Shown here: positions 12,399-19,085 of the stretch, piece by piece
Position numbering within the stretch: the stretch's first letter is position 1
Layout of the letters: each line of letters starts with the position of its first letter
Assembly (NCBI GenBank): GCA_019661855.1
Contig: JAIFWM010000004.1
Span: 1-19,499, forward strand
Source of the DNA: Candidatus Parcubacteria bacterium
Lineage (GTDB): Bacteria; Patescibacteriota; Minisyncoccia; Phycocordibacterales; SBAW01
DNA length: 19,499 nt
Direction of reading: 5' to 3'
The notes under the pieces: generated by a model
What the model was told of the DNA's origin: nothing
Databases searched by the model: none
What the model saw: only the letters and a program-made list of their open reading frames with translations
Program-made: the position numbers and the translations under genes

Positions 12399-12924
12399 CT
12401 TAATTGAGCTACTTGTCGCGATGGCTATTGTGGCGCTTCTTTCGAGCGTTACCTATGTGGGTGTATCTCAAGTTAAACAAAAAGCCTATGTAGCTAAGGC
12501 AAGACTTGATTTAGATTTTACTAAAAACGCCGTTGACCTGTTTTATAGAGAAAATAGTAAATTTCCCCCTCTTAATAATTGGGCTGTATATTTTTCAGGA
12601 CCGGAAAGTGGATGGGATACGTTTGGTAACCTCTTGGGTTTGAGTCTTCCATCGCCAGCATACGAATCGATCGGATTTGTGTCAGGGAATAGATTTAGTA
12701 TTGATCAAGGTTACAGCTACGTCAAATCAGATGCTTTGGTTGGCCGCTGGGCATTAATGGGAACTCGCTGTTTGCTGCTTTACGATGGGTATGTGTTGAA
12801 TTTTGGTTTGCCCGAAGTTTCCTCGGACACTCTTAACGATGGCGGGATAGATCCCTGGGGTTTAGAATATATTGACGGTCAGTTTACTATTATTGATACC
12901 GACCGGGCTAACTGCCATTTTTAA
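12358..12924 (+). CDS. Type IV pilin-like/type II secretion pseudopilin 3
   Basis: 188 residues, GTG start. Seen: leader MSRAKKYRSDKG, mature FTLIELLVAMAIVALL helix, then DLFYRENSKFPPLNNW, TRCLLLYDGYVLNFGLPEVS and NDGGIDPWGLEYIDGQF, with the conserved cysteine pair (RCLLL and the NCHF end). The start is fixed by the prepilin leader shared with pseudopilin 2 and by promoter spacing. Its micro-membrane partner begins 3 nt after the stop. It is closest to pseudopilin 1 in the DPWG motif but to pseudopilin 2 in the leader, implying partial gene conversion or staged duplication. Confidence 0.9.
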   Translation: MSRAKKYRSDKGFTLIELLVAMAIVALLSSVTYVGVSQVKQKAYVAKARLDLDFTKNAVDLFYRENSKFPPLNNWAVYFSGPESGWDTFGNLLGLSLPSPAYESIGFVSGNRFSIDQGYSYVKSDALVGRWALMGTRCLLLYDGYVLNFGLPEVSSDTLNDGGIDPWGLEYIDGQFTIIDTDRANCHF

Positions 12925-12927
12925 CCT

Positions 12928-13113
12928 ATGCTAGTCTCTCTATTAATAAAATATGGCATTGCTTCTAATGAAAAAGGAGCAATTAAGATCATCTTAGGAG
13001 TAATTGTGGTGTGTGTTGCGGTGAGTATTGCGTTACTGTTTTTCAACAGCCGCTCATCTGCCTCTGATGAGAAAAAGTATCCTCACGTGCAAGCTAATTT
13101 TCAGCCGAATTAA
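12928..13113 (+). CDS. Micro-membrane protein (61 aa), partner of pseudopilin 3
   Basis: 61 residues with MLVSLLIKYGIASNEKGA, one transmembrane helix (about 19-40) and a charged tail. It is a paralogue of the protein at 12126-12329. It begins 3 nt after the pseudopilin 3 stop and ends one base before the next gene, so it belongs to a continuing operon. Function unknown. Confidence 0.75.
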   Translation: MLVSLLIKYGIASNEKGAIKIILGVIVVCVAVSIALLFFNSRSSASDEKKYPHVQANFQPN

Positions 13114-13114
13114 A

Positions 13115-13537
13115 ATGCAAAAATATTCCTTTCAACATACAGCGCTCAAAGTTACGCGGTGGGTGGGATCGCCGCAGTCTATCGTGGTGCATACGGTGAT
13201 ATTTATTGGCAGTTTTGCGGTGGTATGGCTGGGATTTTTTTCTTTTGAACGCATGCTCTTGGTACTCACGACACTTGTCTCGCTTGAGGCGATCTACTTA
13301 GCAATTTTCATTCAGATGACGATCAATGCGCAGCAGGAGAGTTTGGAGGAGGTTGAACGTGACATCGATGAGATCCAAGTTGATATAGACGAGATTCAAG
13401 AGGATGTCGAGGATATTCAAGAAAATGAGGAAGAGGATGAGGTGCGCGATATAAAAGAAGAGAAGACCCTTGAGGAAATTCGCACCGGATTACAAAAATT
13501 AGTTCAAGACGTCGAACGTCTACAACAAAAATCATGA
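13115..13537 (+). CDS. Two-helix membrane protein with acidic coiled coil
   Basis: 140 residues. Seen: an amphipathic start, GSPQSIV then two transmembrane helices (about 22-42 and 46-68), then IQMTINAQQESLEEVERDIDEIQ leading to a highly acidic coiled coil with three heptads at residues 83-103 (DIDEIQV, DIDEIQE, DVEDIQE) and a second coil to the end. The GSP...helix...helix...Q layout resembles the small low-affinity iron permease-like family and DUF1003 proteins; I cannot choose between them. The start at MQKYSF follows the previous stop by one base; the longer frame overlaps the previous gene. The stop overlaps the mscL ATG (ATGA, 13534-13537). Confidence 0.7.
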   Translation: MQKYSFQHTALKVTRWVGSPQSIVVHTVIFIGSFAVVWLGFFSFERMLLVLTTLVSLEAIYLAIFIQMTINAQQESLEEVERDIDEIQVDIDEIQEDVEDIQENEEEDEVRDIKEEKTLEEIRTGLQKLVQDVERLQQKS

Positions 13538-13944
13538 TTCAACGCACGCGAGGATTGTTTTCGGAGTTTAAAAATTTTGCCGTCAAAGGTAATGCATTTG
13601 ATCTTGCGATAGCAGTGGTCATTGGCAATGCCTTTACCGCAATAGTGAACTCATTGGTAGGGGACATTATCACCCCTTCCTTAGGGATTTTTACTCACAA
13701 TGTCGACTTCAAGACACTTGCGTGGACTGTGGGTTCAGTGACGATTAAATATGGTACTTTTTTGCAAGCAATATTTAACTTTCTCATTATTTCCATTTCG
13801 ATTTTCCTTATATTTAAGGCTGTTTCTACTATGCGCAAGCGTTTGTGGGAGCATAAAAATGAAGAGCCAGAGGCTCCGCACGAAAAGCCTGCACAGGAGC
13901 GACTTTTAGAAGAAATTCGTGATTTGCTCAAAGCTCGAAATTAA
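13534..13944 (+). CDS. mscL: Large-conductance mechanosensitive channel MscL
   Basis: 136 residues, the normal length. MscL is a homopentameric channel that opens under membrane tension to release solutes in hypo-osmotic shock. Seen: an amphipathic N-terminal helix (GLFSEFKNFAVKGN), TM1 (AFDLAIAVVIGNAFTAIVNSLVGDIITP) with the conserved Gly/Ala packing face, a short periplasmic loop, TM2 (YGTFLQAIFNFLIISISIFLIFKAV) and a charged C-terminal helix (LLEEIRDLLKARN). Translationally coupled to the coiled-coil gene before it. Confidence 0.96.
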   Translation: MIQRTRGLFSEFKNFAVKGNAFDLAIAVVIGNAFTAIVNSLVGDIITPSLGIFTHNVDFKTLAWTVGSVTIKYGTFLQAIFNFLIISISIFLIFKAVSTMRKRLWEHKNEEPEAPHEKPAQERLLEEIRDLLKARN

Positions 13945-13958
13945 GATAGCGTTGGAGG

Positions 13959-14660
13959 ATGTCTGAATTTAAAAAACTCGAGATTTCTCCCTCGATTGCG
14001 ATTGTGATTGCAGGTGCCATGATTGCGGCGGCAGTTGTTTTTGTTAATCAATCTCCTGCTGCACAAGCACAGCCGTCTCAAGGTGGCACTAACCTTGCTG
14101 ACTCACAACACCTCGAAGTTCCAGCACCAACTGCAGCGGACCATATCATCGGTTCGCCAACAGCTCCCGTTGTGCTTATTGAGTACAGCGACTTTCAATG
14201 TCCATTTTGCACAATGATATATCCAACATTGAAGCGTTTGGTTGAAGAGTCCAATGGTCAGGTTGCATGGGTGTATCGCCATCTTCCACTCGAGAGTATC
14301 CACCCCGAGGCTATGCCTGCAGCAGTTGCCTCTGAATGTATAACGGAGCAATTGGGGGAGAGTGGTTTTTGGAAATATGCGGATGCTATCTTTAACGATC
14401 AAAAAAATATTGGCGATACGAAGTTTAAGCAAGTTGCACACGACCTTGGTGCTGACGACGCAAAGTTTGCTGCGTGTCTCACGAGCAAAAAGTTTAATGA
14501 CAAGATCGACGCAAATGCTACCGATGCCTCTGCAAGCGGGGGGACAGGAACACCGTATACTGTTATCTATGGTTACGGGAAGCAGATACCTATTAGCGGC
14601 GCACTCCCGTATAATCAGATCAAGGCTGTAATTGATGCGCTCCAGAAACGTCAGCAGTAG
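13959..14660 (+). CDS. DsbA-like thiol:disulfide oxidoreductase (thioredoxin fold)
   Basis: 233 residues. Seen: an N-terminal membrane anchor (about residues 11-29), a linker, then DsbA/DsbG-type thioredoxin domain with IEYSDFQCPFC (CPFC at 81-84), the helical insertion (ESIHPEAMPAAVASECITEQ...FWKYADAIF) and a cis-Pro segment TGTPYTVIYG. Known: such proteins introduce or shuffle disulfides in exported proteins. Inference: the three pseudopilins, each with a conserved Cys pair, are plausible substrates. GGAGG directly abuts the ATG with no spacing, too close for normal Shine-Dalgarno use. Confidence 0.9.
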   Translation: MSEFKKLEISPSIAIVIAGAMIAAAVVFVNQSPAAQAQPSQGGTNLADSQHLEVPAPTAADHIIGSPTAPVVLIEYSDFQCPFCTMIYPTLKRLVEESNGQVAWVYRHLPLESIHPEAMPAAVASECITEQLGESGFWKYADAIFNDQKNIGDTKFKQVAHDLGADDAKFAACLTSKKFNDKIDANATDASASGGTGTPYTVIYGYGKQIPISGALPYNQIKAVIDALQKRQQ

Positions 14661-14690
14661 AGGTTCAATTAATAGTAACTAAATTTTTAT

Positions 14691-15500
14691 ATGGAGTTGT
14701 TTGATGGTGTGTGGGGTGAAAGGTTTCGTAAGAGTGCGTTCGTTGTTGTTATTTTAGTAGCAGTATTTTTGGCTGTTGAAGTCGTGGCAGGGGTTCAAGG
14801 TTTGCGCTACATAGGCACGGGGACGACACCAACAAACACTATCTCCGTTTCGGGGTACGGTGAGGCGCTTGCGGTACCAGATATTGCAACCTTTACCTTT
14901 AGTGTGGTGTCAGAAAAGTCTACGGTTGCAGCAGCACAGACGGATGCAACCACAAAGGCAAACGCTATCACCAAGTATCTTAAAGATGCGGGAATAGCGG
15001 ACAAAGATATTCAAACCTCAAACTACTCGGTGTATCCGCAGTATGACTATCAAACAGCAGTCTGTCAGGCAAATGGTGTTTGCCCAGGCGGACGCTCAGT
15101 ATTGCGCGGCTATGAGGTACGTCAAACAACGACCGTTAAGGTGCGCGACACTGCAAAAGCAGGTGATCTCTTAACCGGTGTAGGCACCCAAGGCGCCACG
15201 GAGGTTTCGGGTCTTAATTTTACTTTCGATGATCCTCAAATGGTCCAGGATCAAGCTCGTGAGAAGGCAATCACTGATGCCAAAGACAAGGCAAACACGC
15301 TTGCTAAGCAACTCGGTGTAAGGTTAGTGCGTGTTGTTTCCTTTAACGAGAACGGCAACAATCCAGGTCCTATACCGTATTACTCTAAAGCTATGGATGC
15401 CACAGCTCAGGGTATGGGTGGAGCAGCAGTTGCTCCGGAGATCTCAACTGGAGAGAATAAAATTACCTCAAATGTGTCGATAATCTACGAAATTCGTTAG
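14691..15500 (+). CDS. SIMPL-domain (DUF541) membrane-anchored protein
   Basis: 269 residues. Seen: one transmembrane helix (about residues 15-36), then ISVSGYGEALAVPDIATFTFSVVSEKSTVAAAQTDATTKANAI, the classic start of the SIMPL/DUF541 fold, followed by LRGYEVRQTTTVKVRDTAKAGDLL, GLNFTFDDPQ and AREKAITDAKDKANTLAKQLGVRLVRVVSFNE. Known: family members (BP26, YggE) are periplasmic or surface oligomers linked to oxidative stress; the mechanism is unclear. Two cysteines lie in VCQANGVCPGG. No Shine-Dalgarno is visible. A promoter and terminator hairpin follow. Confidence 0.92.
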   Translation: MELFDGVWGERFRKSAFVVVILVAVFLAVEVVAGVQGLRYIGTGTTPTNTISVSGYGEALAVPDIATFTFSVVSEKSTVAAAQTDATTKANAITKYLKDAGIADKDIQTSNYSVYPQYDYQTAVCQANGVCPGGRSVLRGYEVRQTTTVKVRDTAKAGDLLTGVGTQGATEVSGLNFTFDDPQMVQDQAREKAITDAKDKANTLAKQLGVRLVRVVSFNENGNNPGPIPYYSKAMDATAQGMGGAAVAPEISTGENKITSNVSIIYEIR

Positions 15501-15502
15501 AT

Positions 15503-15531
15503 TTGACTCTTCCTATAAAAAGGAGTACAGT
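15503..15531 (+). promoter_or_regulatory. Consensus-like promoter of secE-nusG-rplK
   Basis: TTGACT (15503-15508), exactly 17 bp, TACAGT (15526-15531). The best -35/-10 pair in the window. The predicted start near 15538 falls inside the left arm of the following hairpin. Confidence 0.65.
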
Positions 15532-15535
15532 ACAG

Positions 15536-15559
15536 AAAAGACCCCGCAGGGGGTTTTTT
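15536..15559 (+). terminator. Intrinsic terminator between SIMPL gene and secE
   Basis: AAAAGACCCC, loop GCAG, GGGGTTTTTT (one G-U pair) with a T-run. It would end transcripts from the SIMPL gene; for transcripts starting at the adjacent promoter it would be a 5' hairpin. Confidence 0.75.
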
Positions 15560-15583
15560 CTTAGGGGAAATTTTAATTATCAT

Positions 15584-15754
15584 ATGTTGAATTACTTTAA
15601 AGAAGTTCGCAGCGAGATGAAACACGTCTCATGGCCAACGCGCACACAAGCAGCGGTCTATACGGGTGTAGTTATTGCGGTCTCGCTTATTGTTTCTGCG
15701 TATCTAGGTTTGTGGGATTACATTTTCTCTCTTATTATTCGAAACATCATCTAA
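15584..15754 (+). CDS. secE: Preprotein translocase subunit SecE
   Basis: 56 residues, the short single-helix form. SecE clamps SecY in the membrane-embedded protein export channel. Seen: the amphipathic EVRSEMKHVSWPTRTQA signature, with the conserved W-P, and one transmembrane helix (about residues 26-50). The start at MLNYFKEV is chosen because upstream codons run through the terminator. No clear Shine-Dalgarno (AGGGG lies 16 nt away). nusG follows after 9 nt, the standard secE-nusG order. Confidence 0.94.
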   Translation: MLNYFKEVRSEMKHVSWPTRTQAAVYTGVVIAVSLIVSAYLGLWDYIFSLIIRNII

Positions 15755-15763
15755 CAATCACGT

Positions 15764-16315
15764 ATGGCAAAGCAAGATAGCAGCGTGGGGCGCGCATGGT
15801 ACGCAATACATACATACGCAGGGTACGAAAATGCGGTGGCTCGTAACTTGCGTCAGCGCATAGAGTCGCTAGGACTTACTGACAAAATTTTTAATGTTGT
15901 CGTTCCTACTGAGCGCACAATCAAGATCAAAGGTGGTCGTCGTGTTGAGGAAGAGGAAAAAGTATATCCAGGCTATGTACTCGTCGACATGATCGTAGAC
16001 GATCAGTCGTGGTACGTGGTGCGTAACACTCCTCGCGTAACCGGCTTCGTGGGCTCGGGTGTAAACCCGGTGCCTTTAAAGCAGTCTGAAGTAGATGAGC
16101 TCTTGGGTCGCATGGAAGCTACCGAAGGTTCAGTTAAACACGCGATCGACCTTAGTGTTGGTGACTCGGTCGTCATAGTTGACGGCCCATTTAAGGAACT
16201 TGATGGCAAGGTGGGCGAGGTAGATGAGGCTCGCGGCAAAGTTAAGGTCTTGGTGGCAATGTTTGGTCGCGAAACTCCCGTGGAGCTTGATTTCTTGCAG
16301 GTAAAGCGCATCTAG
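15764..16315 (+). CDS. nusG: Transcription termination/antitermination factor NusG
   Basis: 183 residues. NusG binds RNA polymerase and links transcription to Rho or to the ribosome through S10. Seen: the NGN domain (RAWYAIHTYAGYENAVARNLRQRIE; VYPGYVLVDMIVDDQSWYVVRNTPRVTGFVG) and the C-terminal KOW domain (VGDSVVIVDGPFKELDGKVGEVDEARGKVKVLVAMFGRETPVELDFLQV). No Shine-Dalgarno before the ATG. rplK follows after 18 nt. Confidence 0.97.
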   Translation: MAKQDSSVGRAWYAIHTYAGYENAVARNLRQRIESLGLTDKIFNVVVPTERTIKIKGGRRVEEEEKVYPGYVLVDMIVDDQSWYVVRNTPRVTGFVGSGVNPVPLKQSEVDELLGRMEATEGSVKHAIDLSVGDSVVIVDGPFKELDGKVGEVDEARGKVKVLVAMFGRETPVELDFLQVKRI

Positions 16316-16333
16316 GGTATTCTCTTAAATCAC

Positions 16334-16756
16334 ATGGCAAAAAAGGTAGTAAAGAAAATTAAGATCATTGCTCAAGGCGGCGCAGCTGCGATGACCCCTG
16401 CTATGGGTCAGGTCTTGGGTCCTGCCGGCATTAACATCGGCGAATTTTTAAAGAAATTTAATGATGCCTCTAAAGACATGCGCGGCGACATGGTCCCTGC
16501 AGTTATTTCGGTCTACGAGGACCGCTCATATGACTTTGTCCTTAAAACTCCTCCCGCATCGTCTCTTATTTTGAAGGCTCTTGGTAAAGAAAAGGGAAGT
16601 GGTAAGCCAAATACAGCTAAAATCGGTACCCTTACCAAAGCGCAGGTTAAAGAAATCGCTGAAAAGAAAATGGTTGACCTATCTGCAACTTCAGTAGATC
16701 ATGCAGTCAAGATCATCTCGGGTACAGCTCGTTCGATGGGCGTAGACGTGAAATAA
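16334..16756 (+). CDS. rplK: Large ribosomal subunit protein L11
   Basis: 140 residues. L11 forms the GTPase-associated stalk base with 23S rRNA. Seen: GPAGINIGEFLKKFND, PAVISVYEDRSYDFVLKTPPASSLI and GTARSMGV near the end. Odd: the usual proline-rich PPVGPALG near residue 22 reads TPAMGQVLG, replacing prolines of the helix that contacts thiostrepton in other bacteria. The usual next gene, rplA, is absent; an unrelated gene with its own promoter follows instead. Confidence 0.97.
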   Translation: MAKKVVKKIKIIAQGGAAAMTPAMGQVLGPAGINIGEFLKKFNDASKDMRGDMVPAVISVYEDRSYDFVLKTPPASSLILKALGKEKGSGKPNTAKIGTLTKAQVKEIAEKKMVDLSATSVDHAVKIISGTARSMGVDVK

Positions 16757-16765
16757 ACCACTCTG

Positions 16766-16774
16766 TGGTACAGT
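16766..16774 (+). promoter_or_regulatory. Extended -10 promoter of the DNPH1-like gene
   Basis: TGG then TACAGT. Predicted transcripts carry a leader of about 30 nt with AGGGGA at 16801-16806, spaced 5 nt from the ATG: a normal Shine-Dalgarno, unlike most genes here. Confidence 0.5.
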
Positions 16775-16811
16775 GCGGGCAGAGTTCAAACCATAAACAT
16801 AGGGGACGACC

Positions 16812-17237
16812 ATGCCTAGTGTTTTCTTTACGTATCCTGATCACGTTATAACCGACCCTGAGAATGAACTCATTGGTTGGCTAGCAAACGAAATGAGGAA
16901 CGAACTGTTTCAGGTGAGTCTTCGGCTCAATGATAAAGCAGTACCTCCATACATGATTCCTCAAAGTATGGATGACGCAATAAAGACCTGTGCTTGTGTG
17001 GTAGCGCTGGTTGACCGCCATTCTACAAGTGTTGGTCAGGTAACTATGGCTGCTTGGCAACAACACAAGCCGACCTTGTGTCTGTTTCATATAAAGCATG
17101 AGTTCTCGGTATCTCGTTCAATAACCGGCAGACGAAGTCCGCTGTTTAACGTTGTTCCGTACCGAGACACTGGACATGCATTAAAACAATTGCGCTTATT
17201 TCTGGAGCAAATACGGCACAAGACGGCCAAGGTATAA
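16812..17237 (+). CDS. DNPH1/Rcl-like nucleoside 2-deoxyribosyltransferase-fold protein, catalytic Glu missing
   Basis: 141 residues. Seen: VFFTYPD at the N-terminus; then DDAIKTCACVVALVDRHSTSVGQVT (54-78) and HKPTLCLFHI....SRSITGRRSPLFNVVPY (85-117). These align by eye with the second half of DNPH1/Rcl (ADVVVAEV..PSLGVGYELG, then KRILCLF...LSAMIRG...F.VWDY). Known: DNPH1 hydrolyses the N-glycosidic bond of deoxynucleoside monophosphates using the Glu of GVGYE. Here that position reads SVGQV (73-77) and the N-terminal GSIRGG loop is not conserved, so catalysis as in DNPH1 is doubtful. It neighbours folA, dcd and thyA, which suggests a nucleotide-related role such as sensing. Fold assignment is moderate. 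Confidence 0.55.
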   Translation: MPSVFFTYPDHVITDPENELIGWLANEMRNELFQVSLRLNDKAVPPYMIPQSMDDAIKTCACVVALVDRHSTSVGQVTMAAWQQHKPTLCLFHIKHEFSVSRSITGRRSPLFNVVPYRDTGHALKQLRLFLEQIRHKTAKV

Positions 17238-17246
17238 ACCTTGGCC
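17225..17246. terminator. Bidirectional terminator between convergent genes
   Basis: GGCCAAGGT, loop ATAA, ACCTTGGCC: perfect 9-bp stem over the stop of the DNPH1-like gene, followed by TCTTACTTTTCT. It is 2 bp before the folA stop on the other strand. Confidence 0.65.
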
Positions 17247-17248
17247 TC

Positions 17249-17767
17249 TTACTTTTCTAAGGTAACCCAAGAGTATTTGAGTCCGTTCAGTTCGTGAGAC
17301 TCATCTGATATTTTTTTAGTAAATTCTGTCTCGTATTCAGGAAAGAAAGCGTCAGCTTCTTTTTCGTCATCAATAAGGGTTAAGTAAAGTCGATGAGCTA
17401 AAGGCAGAAAAAGTTTATAAATTTGTGCGCCGCCGCCGATAAATATTTCTTCTTTGTCTAACTCGCTCGCTTTTGCAACTGCTTCTTCAGGCGAGTGAGC
17501 AATAATGACGTTCTCAAACTGAAAGAGTGGGTCTTCTGCATCAAACTCTTCTTTTCGCATGAGGACCACACTTGTCCGATTGGGTAGGGGTTTGCCCAAC
17601 ATCCCATAGATAGACTCGTATGTTTTACGCCCCATAATAATGGGGTGTTTTGTAGTTATTTCCTTAAACCGCTTCAAATCATCCGGAATAGTCCAAAGAA
17701 GCTGGTTTTTATAGCCCAAAGCGCGGTTTTTTCCTATAGCGGCGATCATGCTCAAGCGGGGGTTCAT
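17249..17767 (-). CDS. folA: Dihydrofolate reductase
   Basis: 172 residues. DHFR reduces dihydrofolate with NADPH, regenerating the folate oxidised by thymidylate synthase. Seen: MIAAIGKNRALGYKNQLLWTIPDDLKRFKEIT (substrate and Met20-loop region with the conserved Asp), PIIMGRKTYESI (NADPH loop), EIFIGGGAQIYKLFLP (GG motif) and the final beta strands. The first ATG (MNPRLSM) fits the 7-nt distance to the extended -10; a second Met at residue 7 is possible. thyA lies 1.3 kb away on the other strand. Confidence 0.95.
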   Translation of the reverse strand: MNPRLSMIAAIGKNRALGYKNQLLWTIPDDLKRFKEITTKHPIIMGRKTYESIYGMLGKPLPNRTSVVLMRKEEFDAEDPLFQFENVIIAHSPEEAVAKASELDKEEIFIGGGAQIYKLFLPLAHRLYLTLIDDEKEADAFFPEYETEFTKKISDESHELNGLKYSWVTLEK

Positions 17768-17774
17768 GCACCGG

Positions 17775-17783
17775 ACTATACCA
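17775..17783 (-). promoter_or_regulatory. Extended -10 promoter of folA, leaderless
   Basis: On the minus strand TGG then TATAGT, 7 nt before the ATG at 17767. Confidence 0.55.
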
Positions 17784-17843
17784 GCACTTTTGTGGATAGT
17801 GGTGTGGATATCCTGTGAATTGGGTTAAGCGGGGTCCGTGGGG

Positions 17844-17849
17844 TAAAAT
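17844..17849 (+). promoter_or_regulatory. -10 box of the CYTH-dcd-thyA operon, leaderless
   Basis: TAAAAT, 6 nt before the ATG at 17856; TTGGGT at 17820-17825 may be the -35 (18-bp spacer). Confidence 0.5.
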
Positions 17850-17855
17850 CGACTC

Positions 17856-18530
17856 ATGCAGAGCTTTGAGGTAGAAGTAAAAACATTGTTGGGGAGCGAA
17901 GAAAAGGCTGATGCCTTACGCAATAAACTCAAAGTAATTGATCCTGCGTTTAAACTTTTGTCTAAAAACAAACAACTCAATCACTATTTTGTTGGTGGCA
18001 CACTTGATGCGTTGGTTAGTAAAATTAAAGGTCATTTATCTGATATTCAATTTCAAAAGTTAGAAGACATGGCTACGCGTGCCGTTGGTGTATCGGTGCG
18101 CACGCGCAACAAAGACGGCGAAGTGTTACTCGTAGTCAAAGCCTCAGTGGGGGGTGATAGTAGTGCTAACGGAGTGGCACGGATGGAGTTTGAGGAAAAA
18201 GTTGACTTAACGCTCGAGCAGCTTGATCGAGTTTTGCTTAGTGCTGGGTTTCGCTACCAAGCTAAGTGGTCTCGTGAACGTGAGGAATATCGCTGCAAAG
18301 ATATTAACGTGTGTCTTGACCGCAACGCAGGATACGGCTGGCTCGCCGAGTTTGAAAAGGTGGTGGAAAGTGAAGGAGAACTTGCAGGCGCACGCAAAGC
18401 AATCGATGAACTCATGCGCGAATGTGAGATGTTTGAACTGCAACAAGATAGACTTGAGCGCATGTTTGCGTTCTACAACGAACACTGGCCCGAGTATTAT
18501 GGGACTGAAAAAATATTTACTATCGAATAA
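17856..18530 (+). CDS. CYTH-domain protein (triphosphate tunnel enzyme family)
   Basis: 224 residues. Seen: the ExExK motif EVEVK at residues 5-9, basic tunnel strands (VSVRTRNKDGEVLLVVKAS), the acidic strand RMEFEEKV, then KWSREREEYRCKDINVCLDRNAGYGWLAEFEKVVESE. Known: CYTH enzymes (class IV adenylate cyclase, thiamine triphosphatase, inorganic triphosphatase) bind triphosphate and metal in a beta tunnel. The substrate here is unknown; the residues for triphosphate binding appear present. It is first in an operon with dcd (5-nt gap) and thyA (1-nt gap), so a nucleotide triphosphate substrate is plausible. Confidence 0.88.
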   Translation: MQSFEVEVKTLLGSEEKADALRNKLKVIDPAFKLLSKNKQLNHYFVGGTLDALVSKIKGHLSDIQFQKLEDMATRAVGVSVRTRNKDGEVLLVVKASVGGDSSANGVARMEFEEKVDLTLEQLDRVLLSAGFRYQAKWSREREEYRCKDINVCLDRNAGYGWLAEFEKVVESEGELAGARKAIDELMRECEMFELQQDRLERMFAFYNEHWPEYYGTEKIFTIE

Positions 18531-18535
18531 CTATT

Positions 18536-19084
18536 ATGTTTTTATCTGACACAGACATTATTAAAGAAGTTAAAGCGGGAAGAATTACTCTTAAACCGTT
18601 TGATAAGAAGCGGTTGAATCCTGCCAGCTACGATATTCTTCTGGGAAATACGTTTCTTCTTAACGATGCGCATACAGCTGTGGTCATTGATCCGCAGAAA
18701 AAGATATATGCCAAAACAAGCGAACTTAAGTTAAAAGATGGAAAAGAGTTTATTCTGCGTCCAGGCATATCTGTCTTGGGAACTTCAAAAGATTTTTTTG
18801 GCTCTGATCACTACCTCATCCAACTAAGCGGTAAATCTTCTCTTGCAAGAGTGGGACTCATGATCCACAACACAGCGGGTATTGTGAACCCTGGGCACTT
18901 TCTCAACATCACTCTTGAAATTACTAACCAGAACAACATACCGATTGTGCTGCGACCGGGCATGAAAATAGCGCAACTAACTTTTTCTGTGTTAACTTCA
19001 CCGCCTCAACAAAATTATCGTGATACTGGACGTTTTGCGAAAGATAACTGGAAGCATTATATTCCTGAAAAAAAGAAAAAATAA
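18536..19084 (+). CDS. dcd: dCTP deaminase (Dcd/DUT family)
   Basis: 182 residues. Dcd deaminates dCTP to dUTP, the route to dTMP; some members also cleave dUTP. Seen: LNPASYDILLGNTFLL, RPGISVLGTSKDFFG, SGKSSLARVGLMIHNTAGIVNPGHFLNITLEI with the Ser, Arg and catalytic Glu at the spacing seen in E. coli Dcd, and RPGMKIAQLTF. The usual I-D-P-G reads V-N-P-G. Whether it is monofunctional or bifunctional (Dcd-Dut) cannot be told by eye. Lys-rich tail. It is followed one base later by thyA. Confidence 0.92.
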   Translation: MFLSDTDIIKEVKAGRITLKPFDKKRLNPASYDILLGNTFLLNDAHTAVVIDPQKKIYAKTSELKLKDGKEFILRPGISVLGTSKDFFGSDHYLIQLSGKSSLARVGLMIHNTAGIVNPGHFLNITLEITNQNNIPIVLRPGMKIAQLTFSVLTSPPQQNYRDTGRFAKDNWKHYIPEKKKK

Positions 19085-19085
19085 C

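Noticed and set aside
16812..17237. TIR-domain defence protein
   Set aside because: The VVALVD and TLCLF...SITG pattern fits DNPH1-like proteins better, and no effector or partner gene typical of defence loci is nearby.
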